DNA from: Bordetella pertussis 18323
GTDB lineage: Bacteria; Pseudomonadota; Gammaproteobacteria; Burkholderiales; Burkholderiaceae_B
Assembly: GCF_000306945.1 (NCBI RefSeq)
Contig: NC_018518.1
Span: 806,001-870,000, forward strand
DNA: 64,000 bases
Direction: 5' to 3'
Numbering within the stretch: position 1 is the first letter of the stretch; each line of letters opens with the position of its first letter. A program made the translations under genes and the position numbers. Below, piece by piece: positions 21,759 through 30,702 of this stretch. A model generated the notes under the pieces. It was not told the origin of the DNA and ran no database searches. It saw nothing but the letters and a program-made list of their open reading frames with translations.

Positions 21759-23114
21759 ATGGAGACCGTGATGCATTTCCTGGATTCGATCGTAGACAGC
21801 GTCAACGGCCTGGTCTGGGGGCCGTTGATGCTGGTGCTGATTCTTGGCACCGGCCTGTTTCTCATGCTGCGCCTGCGTTTCATGCCGCTGGCCAAGATCG
21901 CCGCGGGGTTCCGGCTCGCCTGGGGCAACCGCGCCAAGGGCGACGCCGACACCGGAGAGATCAGCCCGTTCCAGGCGCTGATGACCAGCCTGGCGGCGAC
22001 CGTGGGCACCGGCAACATCGCCGGCGTGGCCACGGCCATTTTCCTGGGCGGGCCGGGCGCCCTGTTCTGGATGTGGGTGACCGCGCTGGTCGGCATGGCG
22101 ACCAAGTACAGCGAGGTGCTGCTGGCGGTGCATTTCCGCGAAAGGGATGCGCGCGGCGAGTTCACCGGCGGGCCGATGTACGCCATCCGCAATGGACTGG
22201 GCCCCCGGTGGGCGTGGCTGGGCACGTTGTTCGCGCTGTTTGGCGGCCTGGCCGGCTTCGGCATCGGCAACATGGTGCAGGTCAACAGCATGGCCGACGC
22301 GCTGGGTACGTCCTTCGGCATTCCTGACTGGGCGACGGGCGTGGCGACCATGGTGTTGATCGGCATGGTGGTGCTGGGCGGGATCCGGCGCATCGGCGCG
22401 GTGGCGTCGGCGCTGGTGCCGTTCATGTGCGTGGCCTACATCGTGGCGGCCGTGATCTCGCTGATCCTGATGGCCGACGCCATTCCGGCCGCCCTGGCTC
22501 TGATTTTCACGCATGCCTTCTCGCCGGCGGCGGCCACTGGTGGCTTTGCCGGCGCGGCCGTGATGGCCGCCATGCGCTACGGCGTGGCGCGCGGTATTTT
22601 CTCCAACGAGGCCGGCCTGGGCACCGCCGGGATCGTGCAGGCGGCCGGCACCAGCAACAGCGCGGTGCAATCGGGCCTGATAGGCATGATAGGCACGTTC
22701 ATCGACACCATCGTGATCTGTTCGATGACGGGGCTGGTTATCGTGTGCTCGGGCATGTGGACCGGCGGTGAAAGCGGTGCCGCGCTGTCGGCCGCGGCGT
22801 TCGATGCCGCTATGCCGGGCATCGGCCACTACGTGATCGCCGTGGCGCTGACGATTTTCGCCTTTACCACCATCCTGGGCTGGAGCTACCTGAGCGAGCG
22901 CTGTTGGGAATACCTGACGGGTGTGCGGGCGATCCTGCCGTTTCGCATCGTGTGGGTCGTGGCCGTGCCATTCGGCGCGGTCGCCAAGCTGGATTTCGCC
23001 TGGCTGCTGGCCGATACCCTGAACGGATTGATGGCGATTCCCAACCTGGTGGCGCTGGTGTTGCTGTCGCCGGTGGTGGTGAAGCTGACGCGCGCGCATT
23101 TTTCCCGCGGCTGA
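21759..23114 (+). CDS. Sodium:alanine/glycine symporter, AGCS family
   Basis: A 451-residue inner-membrane symporter that takes up small neutral amino acids with Na+. The first helix VNGLVWGPLMLVLILGTGLFLMLRL and the motif SPFQALMTSLAATVGTGNIAGVATAIFLGGPGALFWMW are diagnostic of the AGCS family. GVARGIFSNEAGLGTAGIVQAAG is the second conserved block. About 10-11 hydrophobic segments are visible. It is shorter than many AGCS proteins but has all core motifs. It runs convergent to the aminotransferase pseudogene, 34 bp apart. Confidence 0.92.
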   Translation: METVMHFLDSIVDSVNGLVWGPLMLVLILGTGLFLMLRLRFMPLAKIAAGFRLAWGNRAKGDADTGEISPFQALMTSLAATVGTGNIAGVATAIFLGGPGALFWMWVTALVGMATKYSEVLLAVHFRERDARGEFTGGPMYAIRNGLGPRWAWLGTLFALFGGLAGFGIGNMVQVNSMADALGTSFGIPDWATGVATMVLIGMVVLGGIRRIGAVASALVPFMCVAYIVAAVISLILMADAIPAALALIFTHAFSPAAATGGFAGAAVMAAMRYGVARGIFSNEAGLGTAGIVQAAGTSNSAVQSGLIGMIGTFIDTIVICSMTGLVIVCSGMWTGGESGAALSAAAFDAAMPGIGHYVIAVALTIFAFTTILGWSYLSERCWEYLTGVRAILPFRIVWVVAVPFGAVAKLDFAWLLADTLNGLMAIPNLVALVLLSPVVVKLTRAHFSRG

Positions 23115-23148
23115 AGCCGCGGCGCCGGCATGCGCGCGCGCCCGCCGC

Positions 23149-24519
23149 TCAGCCTTGCGCGACGTGGGCGGCGACGTCGTCCAGGGTGCGGGCAAAGCGC
23201 GCGACCATGTCGCGCACCTGTTCGGCGGTGATGATCAGGGGCGGGCAGAAGGCCACGGTGTCCTGGATGCCGCGCACGATCAGGCCATGGTCGTGCGCGC
23301 GCTCGTAGGCATAGCCGCCGGCCTTGCCGAGCGGGTCGAAGGGCTGGCGCGTGGCCTTGTCGGCCACCAGCTCCACGCCGGCGATCAGGCCGACGCCGCG
23401 CACCTCGCCCACCAGCGGATGGCTGGACAGGGCCTGCAACTCCTGGTGCAGCAGCGCGCCCATTTCGGCGGCGTGCTCGATCAGGCCGCGTTCGTCGATC
23501 AGGCGCAGGTTCTCCAGCGCCACCGCGGTGGCGACCGGGTGGCCGCTGGCCGTATAGCCATGCCCGAAAGTGCCCAGGCGGCCGCTGTGTTCGGCCACCA
23601 CGTCGGCCACGCGGGTATTGAGCAGCACCGCGCCCAGCGGCTGGTACGAGGAGGTGATCTGCTTGGACAGCACCATGATGTCCGGCTCGATGTCGAAGAC
23701 CTGCGAGCCGAAGCGCTGGCCCAGGCGCCCGAAGCCGGTGATGACTTCGTCGGCGATGACCAGGATGTCGTACTTGCGGCACACCGCCTGGATTTTCTGC
23801 CAGTACGTGCGCGGGGGCACGATGACGCCGCCGGCGCCCATGACAGGTTCGCCGATGAAGGCTGCCACCGTGTCCGGGCCTTCGCGCAGGATCATGGCCT
23901 CGAGTTCGCCGGCCATGCGGGTGGCGAAATCTTCTTCGGTTTCGCCCGGCAGGCCGTAGCGGTAGTAGTGCGGGCAGGCGGTGTGGCGGATCTGCGGCAG
24001 CGGCAGGTCGAAGTCCTTGTGGTTGCCGGGCAGGCCGGTGAGGCTGGCCGAGGCGACCGTGACGCCGTGGTAGCCGCGCTGGCGCGCGATGATCTTTTTC
24101 TTGTCGCGGCGGCCCAGCGCATTGTTGTAGTACCACACCAGCTTGACGACCGTGTCGTTGGCCTCGGAGCCGGAGTTGGTGAAGAACGCCTGGGCCATGC
24201 GCCCGTCCGTGTAGCCGATCAGGCGCTCGGCCAGCGCGATGACGCTGGGGTGCGACTTGTGCGTGAACGTATGGTAGTAGGGCAGTTCCTGGAACTGGCG
24301 CGCCGCGGCTTCGACCAGGCGCTGCTCGCCGAAACCCACCGCGACGCTCCACAGGCCGGCCATTCCTTCGAGGTAGCGGTTGCCCTGGTCGTCGAACACG
24401 TATACGCCTTCACCGTGGGTGATGATGCGCGGGCCCACGTCGCGGTGCTTGACCGCGTTGGTGTAGGAGTGCAGCTGGTACTAGATGTCCTGCTGCTGGG
24501 CGGAGCTGAGAGTGGTCAT
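23149..24519 (-). pseudogene. Class III aminotransferase with amber codon at position 13
   Basis: The full frame (457 codons with the stop) opens MTTLSSAQQQDI, then TAG at 24481-24483, then continues YQLHSYTNAVKHRDVGPRIITHGEG without a shift. The body is an intact omega-amino acid/pyruvate-type, PLP-dependent aminotransferase: FTNSGSEANDTVVKL, the RGYHGVTVASASLTG block, LVIADEVITGFGR, and the PLP lysine in LSKQITSSYQP. A single CAG-to-TAG change would explain the stop. Translation could restart at GTG 24438, which removes 27 residues including the helix that covers the active site in this family, so activity is doubtful. No readthrough signal is obvious. Confidence 0.85.
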
Positions 24520-24655
24520 GGTTGCGTTTCCGTTGCGGTGATGCCGGATTCCTGGACGAGGCTGTTATATCATCGTCATTATCCGCCAAGACGGCGCCGC
24601 GCAGGCGTGGCGCCGGCTATGGTCCCTACCGTCTGCCTGCCGCCATGGAACCGCC

Positions 24656-25588
24656 GTGAAAATCATCTACGCCTCCTGCAATGCCATCGATCCGCGCGAA
24701 TGGACGGAGCCCTTGCAGGCGGCCTTGCCCGAGGCCGAGGTGGTCGCATGGCAGGCGAGCCAGCCGGTCCAGCATGCCGAACTGGCGGTGGTCTGGAACC
24801 CGCCGGCCGAATTGTTCGAGCGCGAGCTCGGCCTGCGCGCGGCGTTCAACCTGGGCGCCGGCGTGGACGCGCTGTTCAGGCTGGAGACGCTGCCGCCGGA
24901 TTTTCCCGTGGTGCGACTGGAGGACGCGGGCATGGCGGTGCAGATGGCCGAGTACGCGGCGCATGCGCTGGTGCGCGCCAGCCGCCAGTTCGACGCGTAT
25001 GACGCGCAGCAGCGCGCCGGGCAATGGCATCCGCTGCCCGAGCTCGATCGCACGCAATGGCCGGTGGGCGTGCTGGGCATGGGCGTGATGGGTACGCGCG
25101 TGGCGCAGACCCTGGCCGGCATGGATTATCCGGTGGCGGGCTGGTCGCGCAGCGGCAATGCGCCGCAGGGCGTGCAGGCCTTTGGCGGCGCCGATGCGCT
25201 GCCGGCCTTCCTGGCGCGCACCCGGGTGCTGGTCAACACGCTGCCGCTGACCGACGAGACGCGCGACCTGTTGCGCCGCGATACCCTGTCGCAATTGCTG
25301 CCGGGCGCCCACCTGATCAACATGGGGCGCGGCGAGCACCTGGTGGAAGAGGACCTGCTGGCGCTGCTCGACAGCGGGCATATGGCAGGCGCGGCGCTCG
25401 ACGTGTTTCGCGAAGAGCCCTTGCCGGCCGGCCACCCGTTCTGGTCGCATCCGCGCGTGGCGATCACCCCGCACATCGCGGCCATCAGCCTGCGCCGCGA
25501 AACGGTGGCGCAGCTGGCGGCCAAGATCCGCGCCTTCCTGCGCGGCGAGCCGGTCACCGGCATGGTGACGCGCCGCCGCGGCTACTGA
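24656..25588 (+). CDS. Glyoxylate/hydroxypyruvate reductase A-like dehydrogenase
   Basis: A 310-residue D-2-hydroxyacid dehydrogenase of the GhrA type, reducing glyoxylate or hydroxypyruvate with NAD(P)H. The Rossmann motif VGVLGMGVMGTRVAQTL lies at about residues 137-153. LLPGAHLINMGRGEHLVEEDLL and DVFREEPLPAGHPFWSHPRVAITPHIAA hold the catalytic Arg/Glu/His set (H in TPHIAA). It starts with GTG at 24656. The overall length matches GhrA (about 312), shorter than other members. It diverges from the broken aminotransferase. Confidence 0.88.
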   Translation: MKIIYASCNAIDPREWTEPLQAALPEAEVVAWQASQPVQHAELAVVWNPPAELFERELGLRAAFNLGAGVDALFRLETLPPDFPVVRLEDAGMAVQMAEYAAHALVRASRQFDAYDAQQRAGQWHPLPELDRTQWPVGVLGMGVMGTRVAQTLAGMDYPVAGWSRSGNAPQGVQAFGGADALPAFLARTRVLVNTLPLTDETRDLLRRDTLSQLLPGAHLINMGRGEHLVEEDLLALLDSGHMAGAALDVFREEPLPAGHPFWSHPRVAITPHIAAISLRRETVAQLAAKIRAFLRGEPVTGMVTRRRGY

Positions 25589-25598
25589 GCGGCCCCGG

Positions 25599-27092
25599 CT
25601 ACAGGCGGATCCAGGTCGTCTTCAGCGAGGTGTACTTGTCCAGCGCGTGCAGCGACTTGTCGCGCCCGAAGCCGGATTGCTTGACGCCGCCGAACGGCAC
25701 CGTCACGTCGCCGTCGAAGTAGCAGTTCACCCATACCAGGCCGGCGCGCAGCCTGCGCGAGACGCGATGGGCGCGCGACAGGTCGGCCGTCCACAGGCCC
25801 GATCCCAGGCCATAGGCGGAGGCATTGGCCTGCGCCACCACCTCGTCTTCGCCGTCGAACCGGGTGACCGCCAGCACGGGGCCGAAGATCTCCTCGCGCA
25901 CGATGGTCAGGTCGGGCCGCGCGCATTCGAAGATGGTGGGTTCTATGTAGTAGCCTCCGCTGTCGGCGCGCACGCGCTCGCCGCCCATGCGCAGCCGCGC
26001 GCCTTCGCGCCGGCCGCTTTCGACATATTCCAGCACGCGCGCCATCTGCCTCTCATCGACCATGGCGCCCATCGGCGAGGCCGGGTCGAGCGGATTGCCC
26101 GGCTGCATCGCGCGCGCACACGCCTCCACCTTGCTGACGAAGGTGTCGTAGATGCCGGCCTGCACATACAGGCGCGAGCCCGCGATGCAGACCTCGCCCT
26201 GGTTGTTGAAGATGCCGATGGCCGCCGCCAGGGCGGCGCGGTCCAGGTCGGGGCAGTCGTCGAAAATGATGTGCGGCGACTTGCCGCCGCATTCCAGCCA
26301 GACCTGCTTGAGGTTGGATTGCCCGGAATACTCCATGAAGCGCTTGCCGGTGGCGGTCGAGCCGGTGAAGGCCAGGCAATCCACGTCCATGTGCAGTCCG
26401 AGCGCGCGCCCGGCCACCGGGCCGGCGCCCGGCACCACGTTGAGCACGCCGGCGGGGATGCCGGCCTGGAGCGCCAGTTCGGCCAGCCGCAGGGCCGACA
26501 GCGAGGACTGCTCGGCCGGCTTGAGGATCACGCTGTTGCCGGCGGCCAGCGCCGGCGCCACCTTCCACGAGGCCATCAGCAGCGGGTAGTTCCATGGCAC
26601 CACGGCGGCCACCACGCCCAGCGGTTCGCGCGTGATGGTGGCCAGCGCGTCGGCGTCGGTGGGGGCGATTTCGTCGTACTGCTTGTCGATGGTCTCGGCA
26701 TACCACGCGTAGGTATGCGCGGTTTCCGGGATGTCGAAGGCCATGGTGTCGCCGATAGGCTTGCCCATGTTCAGCGTTTCGATCAGGGCCAGTTCTTCGG
26801 CGTGCTCGCGGATCAGCGCGGCCAGGCGCAGCATGCATTGCTTGCGCTCGCGGCGCGGCATGCGCGACCACACGCCGGACTCGAAGGCGCGCCGCGCGGC
26901 CGCGACGGCCTGGTCGATATCGGCTTGCGAGCAGGCCGTCACTTCGGCGAGCAACTGGCCGGTGGCCGGGTTGATGGCGGCCAGCGGCCCGGCCTGGCCA
27001 TCGTGCCAGCGGCCGTCGATGAAGGCCTGGTTGCGCAGCGTCAGGCCGGCGGCGAGGGATTCCCAATGGGACAGCGGGGGCAGGGTGCTCAT
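25599..27092 (-). CDS. Aldehyde dehydrogenase, PuuC-like
   Basis: A 497-residue NAD(P)-dependent aldehyde dehydrogenase. PWNYPLLMASWKVAPALAAGNSVILKPAEQSSLSALRLAEL is the cofactor cleft, FTGSTATGK the Rossmann glycine loop, and WLECGGKSP the general-base glutamate. NNQGEVCIAGSRLYV holds the nucleophilic cysteine and EEIFGPVLAV the C-terminal conserved block. It is closest in appearance to gamma-glutamyl-gamma-aminobutyraldehyde dehydrogenases, which oxidise amino-aldehydes from polyamine breakdown. The ATG overlaps the TGA of the upstream DMT gene (ATGA). It is the last gene of the minus-strand catabolic cluster and would turn the aldehyde made by the aminotransferase into an acid. Confidence 0.9.
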   Translation of the reverse strand: MSTLPPLSHWESLAAGLTLRNQAFIDGRWHDGQAGPLAAINPATGQLLAEVTACSQADIDQAVAAARRAFESGVWSRMPRRERKQCMLRLAALIREHAEELALIETLNMGKPIGDTMAFDIPETAHTYAWYAETIDKQYDEIAPTDADALATITREPLGVVAAVVPWNYPLLMASWKVAPALAAGNSVILKPAEQSSLSALRLAELALQAGIPAGVLNVVPGAGPVAGRALGLHMDVDCLAFTGSTATGKRFMEYSGQSNLKQVWLECGGKSPHIIFDDCPDLDRAALAAAIGIFNNQGEVCIAGSRLYVQAGIYDTFVSKVEACARAMQPGNPLDPASPMGAMVDERQMARVLEYVESGRREGARLRMGGERVRADSGGYYIEPTIFECARPDLTIVREEIFGPVLAVTRFDGEDEVVAQANASAYGLGSGLWTADLSRAHRVSRRLRAGLVWVNCYFDGDVTVPFGGVKQSGFGRDKSLHALDKYTSLKTTWIRL

Positions 27093-28012
27093 GCGGCGGA
27101 CTCCTTGTCGCGGACGGGCAGGCGCGGCGTGCCGGGGGCGCGCCGCGTGACGAGGAAAATGCCGGCGGCCACGATCAGCGCCATGCCGGCTGTGGCCGGC
27201 GCGTCGGGTGGCATGCCGAACCAGAAGGTGCTGAAGGCGACGGCCATCAGCAGGTGGCAGTAGTTCAGCGGCGCCAGCGTCGAGGCTTCGACGCGCTGGA
27301 AGGCGCCGATCAACAGGATCTGCGCCAGGCCGTTGCACAGGCCCAGGGCGATGATCACCAGGCTGTCGGCCAGGCCGGGCCAGGGCTGCGGCAGGAAAAA
27401 CGGCGCCGGCAGGGCCGTCATCAGCAGGCAGATGAAGGCGGTGTAGGCGTACTGCACGTGGCCCGGCACCTGGCCGGCCAGCTTGCGCGTGAGCAGCTGG
27501 AAAATGGCGTAGCTGACGGCGGCCACCGCCATCAGCACGGTGCCCAGCGCGGGCAGGTCGGCGCCCGGCCGCACGATCAGCAGCATGCCGCCGAACCCGA
27601 CCGCCACCGCCAGCCACTGGGCGCGTCCGACCGATTCGCCCAGCAACCAGGGCGACAACGCCACCATGATCATCGGCGAGGTGAAGTAGATGGCGGTCGT
27701 CTCGGACAGCGGCATCCAGATCAGCGCCGTCATGAAGCAGGTGCCCACCGTGCCCAGCATCAGGCCGCGCACCACCAGCAGGCCGCGGCGCGGCGTGGCC
27801 GACAGGCGCGGCAGGCCGTGGCGCAGCAGCATGAACGCGGCGATGGTGGCCACCGCCGTGTAGCGCATCACATTCAGGAACGGCGCCGGATAGAACTGCA
27901 GCATGTACTTGCAGGCCGCGTCGAAGGTGGCGAAGGCCACCAGCGCGCCGAAGAACAGCGCTATGCCGAGGCGTCGCTGGCGGGCGGCGGCCGGCGCCGG
28001 GGCGGGGGCCAT
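27089..28012 (-). CDS. DMT-superfamily transporter (EamA)
   Basis: A 307-residue membrane protein with ten predicted helices in two EamA repeats. The first repeat starts IALFFGALVAFATFDAACKYML and the second GTVLMAVAAVSYAIFQLLTRKL. Members export metabolites or drugs; this one probably moves a substrate or by-product of the surrounding pathway. It begins 3 bp after the M20 hydrolase stop codon and its TGA overlaps the aldehyde dehydrogenase ATG, so it is firmly inside the operon. Confidence 0.86.
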   Translation of the reverse strand: MAPAPAPAAARQRRLGIALFFGALVAFATFDAACKYMLQFYPAPFLNVMRYTAVATIAAFMLLRHGLPRLSATPRRGLLVVRGLMLGTVGTCFMTALIWMPLSETTAIYFTSPMIMVALSPWLLGESVGRAQWLAVAVGFGGMLLIVRPGADLPALGTVLMAVAAVSYAIFQLLTRKLAGQVPGHVQYAYTAFICLLMTALPAPFFLPQPWPGLADSLVIIALGLCNGLAQILLIGAFQRVEASTLAPLNYCHLLMAVAFSTFWFGMPPDAPATAGMALIVAAGIFLVTRRAPGTPRLPVRDKESAA

Positions 28013-28014
28013 GT

Positions 28015-29277
28015 TCAGCGCTCCACCATGCCCGCGTGCTGCAGCATGGCGCCCAGCAGGACGTTGGCGCCGGCCTCCAGGTGGGCCGGGTCGGCGTCTT
28101 CCACTTCGTTGTGGCTGATGCCGTCCTTGCAGGGCACGAAGATCATCGCCGTCGGGCTGACGGTGGCGACGTAGACGGCGTCGTGGCCGGCGCCGGTGAC
28201 GATATCCATATGGCTGTAGCCGCGAGCCTCGGCCTGCTGGCGCACCGCGCCGATCAGGGCGGGCTCGAAGGGCGTGGGGGGAAAGTGCTGGACGTCGCGC
28301 AGATCGACGCCGACCGGATAGCCGGTGGTGTCGCCCGCGCCCAGCGCCTGGCAGGCCTGGCGCAGGCGGGCGTCCATCTCGGCCAGGCGCGCGGCGTCCG
28401 GGTGGCGCAGGTCGACCGTGAACGACACCTTGCCGGGAATGACGTTGCGCGAGGACGGATAGACGTTGGCCACGCCCACGGTGCCGCGCCCCTGGGGGGC
28501 GTAGTCCAGCGCGATGCGCACGACTTCCTGCATCAGGTGCGTGGCGGCGTACAGGGCGTCGCGGCGCATGGGCATGGGCGTGGGGCCGGCGTGCGCCTCC
28601 ATGCCGGTCACGGTGACGTCGTACCAGCGCAAGCCGAGCGAGCCGGTGACCACGCCGATGACCTTGTCCTCGGCTTCCAGGATGGGGCCTTGCTCGATAT
28701 GCGCCTCGAAGTACTTGCCCAGCTTGCGCTGGCCCACCGGCGCGTCGCCGGCGTAGCCGATGCGCGCCAGCTCGTCGCGCACCGATTTGCCGTCCACGTC
28801 GGTGGCCGCCAGCGCCGTTTCGAGCGGGAAGATATTGCAGAACACGCCGGACCCCATCATGACGGGCACGAAGCGCGTGCCTTCCTCGTTGGTCCAGATC
28901 GCCAGTTCCAGCGGCGCCTCGGTGCGCACGTCGTGGTCCTGCAGCGTGCGCATGACCTCCAGTCCGGCCAGGACGCCGAAGCATCCGTCGAACTTGCCGC
29001 CGGTGGGCTGGGTGTCGATGTGGCTGCCGGTGGCCACGCTGGGCAGTTCCGGACGCGCGCCGGGCCGGCGGCCGAAGATGTTGCCGACCTGGTCGACGGT
29101 GATTTCCAGGCCCGCTTCGCGCATCCAGCGCACCAGCAGGTCGCGGCCCTGGCCGTCCAGTTCGGTCAGCGCCAGGCGGCAATTGCCGCCCTTGGGCGTG
29201 GCGCCGATTTTCGCCAGCTCCATGAGCGAGTCCCACAGGCGTTGGCCGTTGATCGAAAGTGCGGTGGCAGTAGTCAT
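28015..29277 (-). CDS. M20-family amidohydrolase (N-carbamoyl/allantoate amidohydrolase type)
   Basis: A 420-residue binuclear metallo-hydrolase of the hydantoinase/carbamoylase branch. Metal ligands appear in VATGSHIDTQPTGGKFDGCFG (His and Asp) and in AIWTNEEGTRF (paired glutamates). EAHIEQGPILE and TGAGHDAVYVA supply further ligands. VTGMEAHAGPTPMPMRRDALYAA is the dimerisation domain with its conserved bridging His. Relatives release ammonia and CO2 from ureido groups, as in beta-ureidopropionate or allantoate breakdown. The true substrate is unknown. The surrounding aminotransferase and aldehyde dehydrogenase suggest N-acyl or N-carbamoyl amines. Confidence 0.88.
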   Translation of the reverse strand: MTTATALSINGQRLWDSLMELAKIGATPKGGNCRLALTELDGQGRDLLVRWMREAGLEITVDQVGNIFGRRPGARPELPSVATGSHIDTQPTGGKFDGCFGVLAGLEVMRTLQDHDVRTEAPLELAIWTNEEGTRFVPVMMGSGVFCNIFPLETALAATDVDGKSVRDELARIGYAGDAPVGQRKLGKYFEAHIEQGPILEAEDKVIGVVTGSLGLRWYDVTVTGMEAHAGPTPMPMRRDALYAATHLMQEVVRIALDYAPQGRGTVGVANVYPSSRNVIPGKVSFTVDLRHPDAARLAEMDARLRQACQALGAGDTTGYPVGVDLRDVQHFPPTPFEPALIGAVRQQAEARGYSHMDIVTGAGHDAVYVATVSPTAMIFVPCKDGISHNEVEDADPAHLEAGANVLLGAMLQHAGMVER

Positions 29278-29296
29278 GATGAGGCTCCGTTGCGGG

Positions 29297-30331
29297 TCAG
29301 ACTGTGGCGGGCGCCATGCCCTGCAGGAAGGCTTCCAGCGCCGGGCCGATGGCCGGCACCATATAGCCGCCTTCCTGGACGACCACGGTGGGCAGGCCCA
29401 GGCCGTTGATGCGTTCGCCGATCTGGCGATAGGCGTCCATGTCCAGCTTGAGCACGCTGATGGGGTCGTCCTTGTAGGTGTCGAAACCCAGCGCCAGCAC
29501 CAGCGCGCGCGGCCGGTAGTCGCGCAGCGCGGTCAGGGCGCTGTCCAGGGTTTCCAGGAAAATGGCGTTGCGCGCGCCGTGCGGCAGGGGGAAGTTCAGG
29601 TTGTAGCCGTGGCCGCTGCCGTAGCCGCGCTCGTGCGCATAGCCAGTGTAGAACGGGTAGTACCCGGACGGGTCGGCGTGCAGCGAGATGGTCATCACGT
29701 CCGAACGCTGGTAGAAGATGTTCTGCGTGCCATCGCCATGATGCGCGTCGACGTCCAGCACCACGACGCGCTCGCAGCGTTGCGCCAGGCGCTGCGCGGC
29801 CGCCGCGCTGCTGTTGAGGTAGCAGAAGCCGCCGGCGCGGTCGCGGTGCGCATGGTGTCTGGAAGGCCGGCACAGCGCGTAGGCGAGGGCCTGGTTCTGC
29901 AGCGCCCAGTCGGCGGCGGCCACGGCGCAATGGGTCGAGCGCAGGGCCGAGCGCCAGGTATGCGGTCCGACCGGGCACGACAGGTCGCTCAGGTAGTAGC
30001 CGGTTTCGGCCACGATGGAGGTGGAGGGGCACGGGCCGCGGGCGGCATGCTCGACCCGGCCGTTGTAGTACGGCGACAGGTTGGGCAGCACTTCGGGGCC
30101 GGGGTCGGCGCCGTTGGCGCGCATCGCCTGCCAGCGGGTGTACGCGTGTTCGAGATAGTCGAGGTACTCGTGGCTGTGTATGCCCTCGAGCGGCTCGCGG
30201 CCGTAGTCGGGCGGGCTGTCCACCGTCACGCCGCGCGAGGCCAGCATGGCGCGCAGCGTCTCGGCGCGGGCCGGCACGTCGGTGGGCGCGCTGATGCGGC
30301 CCAGCCGCATGAATTGCTCGGGCACATGCAA
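29297..30331 (-). CDS. Histone-deacetylase-family amidohydrolase (acetylpolyamine amidohydrolase-like)
   Basis: A 344-residue zinc amidohydrolase of the arginase/deacetylase fold. The zinc ligands are D195 and H197 in VLDVDAHHGDGTQ and D284 in ALGFDTYKDDP. The catalytic His pair is H159/H160 in CRPSRHHAHRDRAGGFCYLN, and the transition-state Tyr is Y323 in QEGGYMVPA. Bacterial members deacetylate acetylpolyamines or related N-acetyl amines. RPSRHHAH replaces the common RPPGHHA, a feature seen in acetylpolyamine-type enzymes. It lies between the cupin and M20 genes and probably frees an amine from its acyl group before transamination. Confidence 0.88.
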   Translation of the reverse strand: MHVPEQFMRLGRISAPTDVPARAETLRAMLASRGVTVDSPPDYGREPLEGIHSHEYLDYLEHAYTRWQAMRANGADPGPEVLPNLSPYYNGRVEHAARGPCPSTSIVAETGYYLSDLSCPVGPHTWRSALRSTHCAVAAADWALQNQALAYALCRPSRHHAHRDRAGGFCYLNSSAAAAQRLAQRCERVVVLDVDAHHGDGTQNIFYQRSDVMTISLHADPSGYYPFYTGYAHERGYGSGHGYNLNFPLPHGARNAIFLETLDSALTALRDYRPRALVLALGFDTYKDDPISVLKLDMDAYRQIGERINGLGLPTVVVQEGGYMVPAIGPALEAFLQGMAPATV

Positions 30332-30382
30332 CAGCTGTTCTTCGGAAAAAACGCCTTCATGGCTGTCCTCGCTGATTGGGGG

Positions 30383-30673
30383 CTACGCTGCTTTGATCTC
30401 GATTTCCACGAAGACGAATTCCGTGTCGCTGGGGTTGATCACGTTGTGCTCCACGCCCTCCGGGCGGGTATAGGAAACGCCGCGGGTGAGCTGGCTGGTG
30501 ACCGACCCTTCGGGGGTTTCCAGCAGCAGCGGGCCGGTGGTCATGGGCACGACGACATAGTCCATGCTATGGCGATGCCAGCCGGTTTCGCCGCCGGGCG
30601 GAAAGCGCCACTCGGTCACCTTGACCCGCTCGTTGTCGATCTGCACCGTGGGGATGGCGCCTGGGCGTTTCAT
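30383..30673 (-). CDS. Small cupin-domain protein
   Basis: A 96-residue single-domain cupin. The metal-binding motif is PPGGETGWHRHSMDYVVVPMTTGPLLLE (GxxxxHxHxxxE-like with the second His in RHSMDY), followed by GVSYTRPEGVEHNVINPSDTEFVFVEIE (second cupin motif with His). Such small cupins occur in catabolic operons as isomerases, dioxygenase-like enzymes or sensors; no function can be assigned. It lies 30 bp after the aminotransferase gene and 52 bp before the deacetylase gene. Confidence 0.85.
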   Translation of the reverse strand: MKRPGAIPTVQIDNERVKVTEWRFPPGGETGWHRHSMDYVVVPMTTGPLLLETPEGSVTSQLTRGVSYTRPEGVEHNVINPSDTEFVFVEIEIKAA

Positions 30674-30702
30674 GGTCAATCTCCTTGGTCGTGTGTGGGC
30701 AT

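Noticed and set aside
20466..23195. A 909-codon minus-strand frame opposite the HerA-like ATPase and AGCS genes
   Set aside because: Low-complexity His/Gln/Arg-rich sequence with no domain; two well-conserved genes occupy the plus strand.
24481..24483. Recoding of the TAG as pyrrolysine or by programmed readthrough
   Set aside because: No readthrough context or pyrrolysine machinery is visible, and the codon is near the N-terminus, far from the active-site lysine; a point mutation is simpler.
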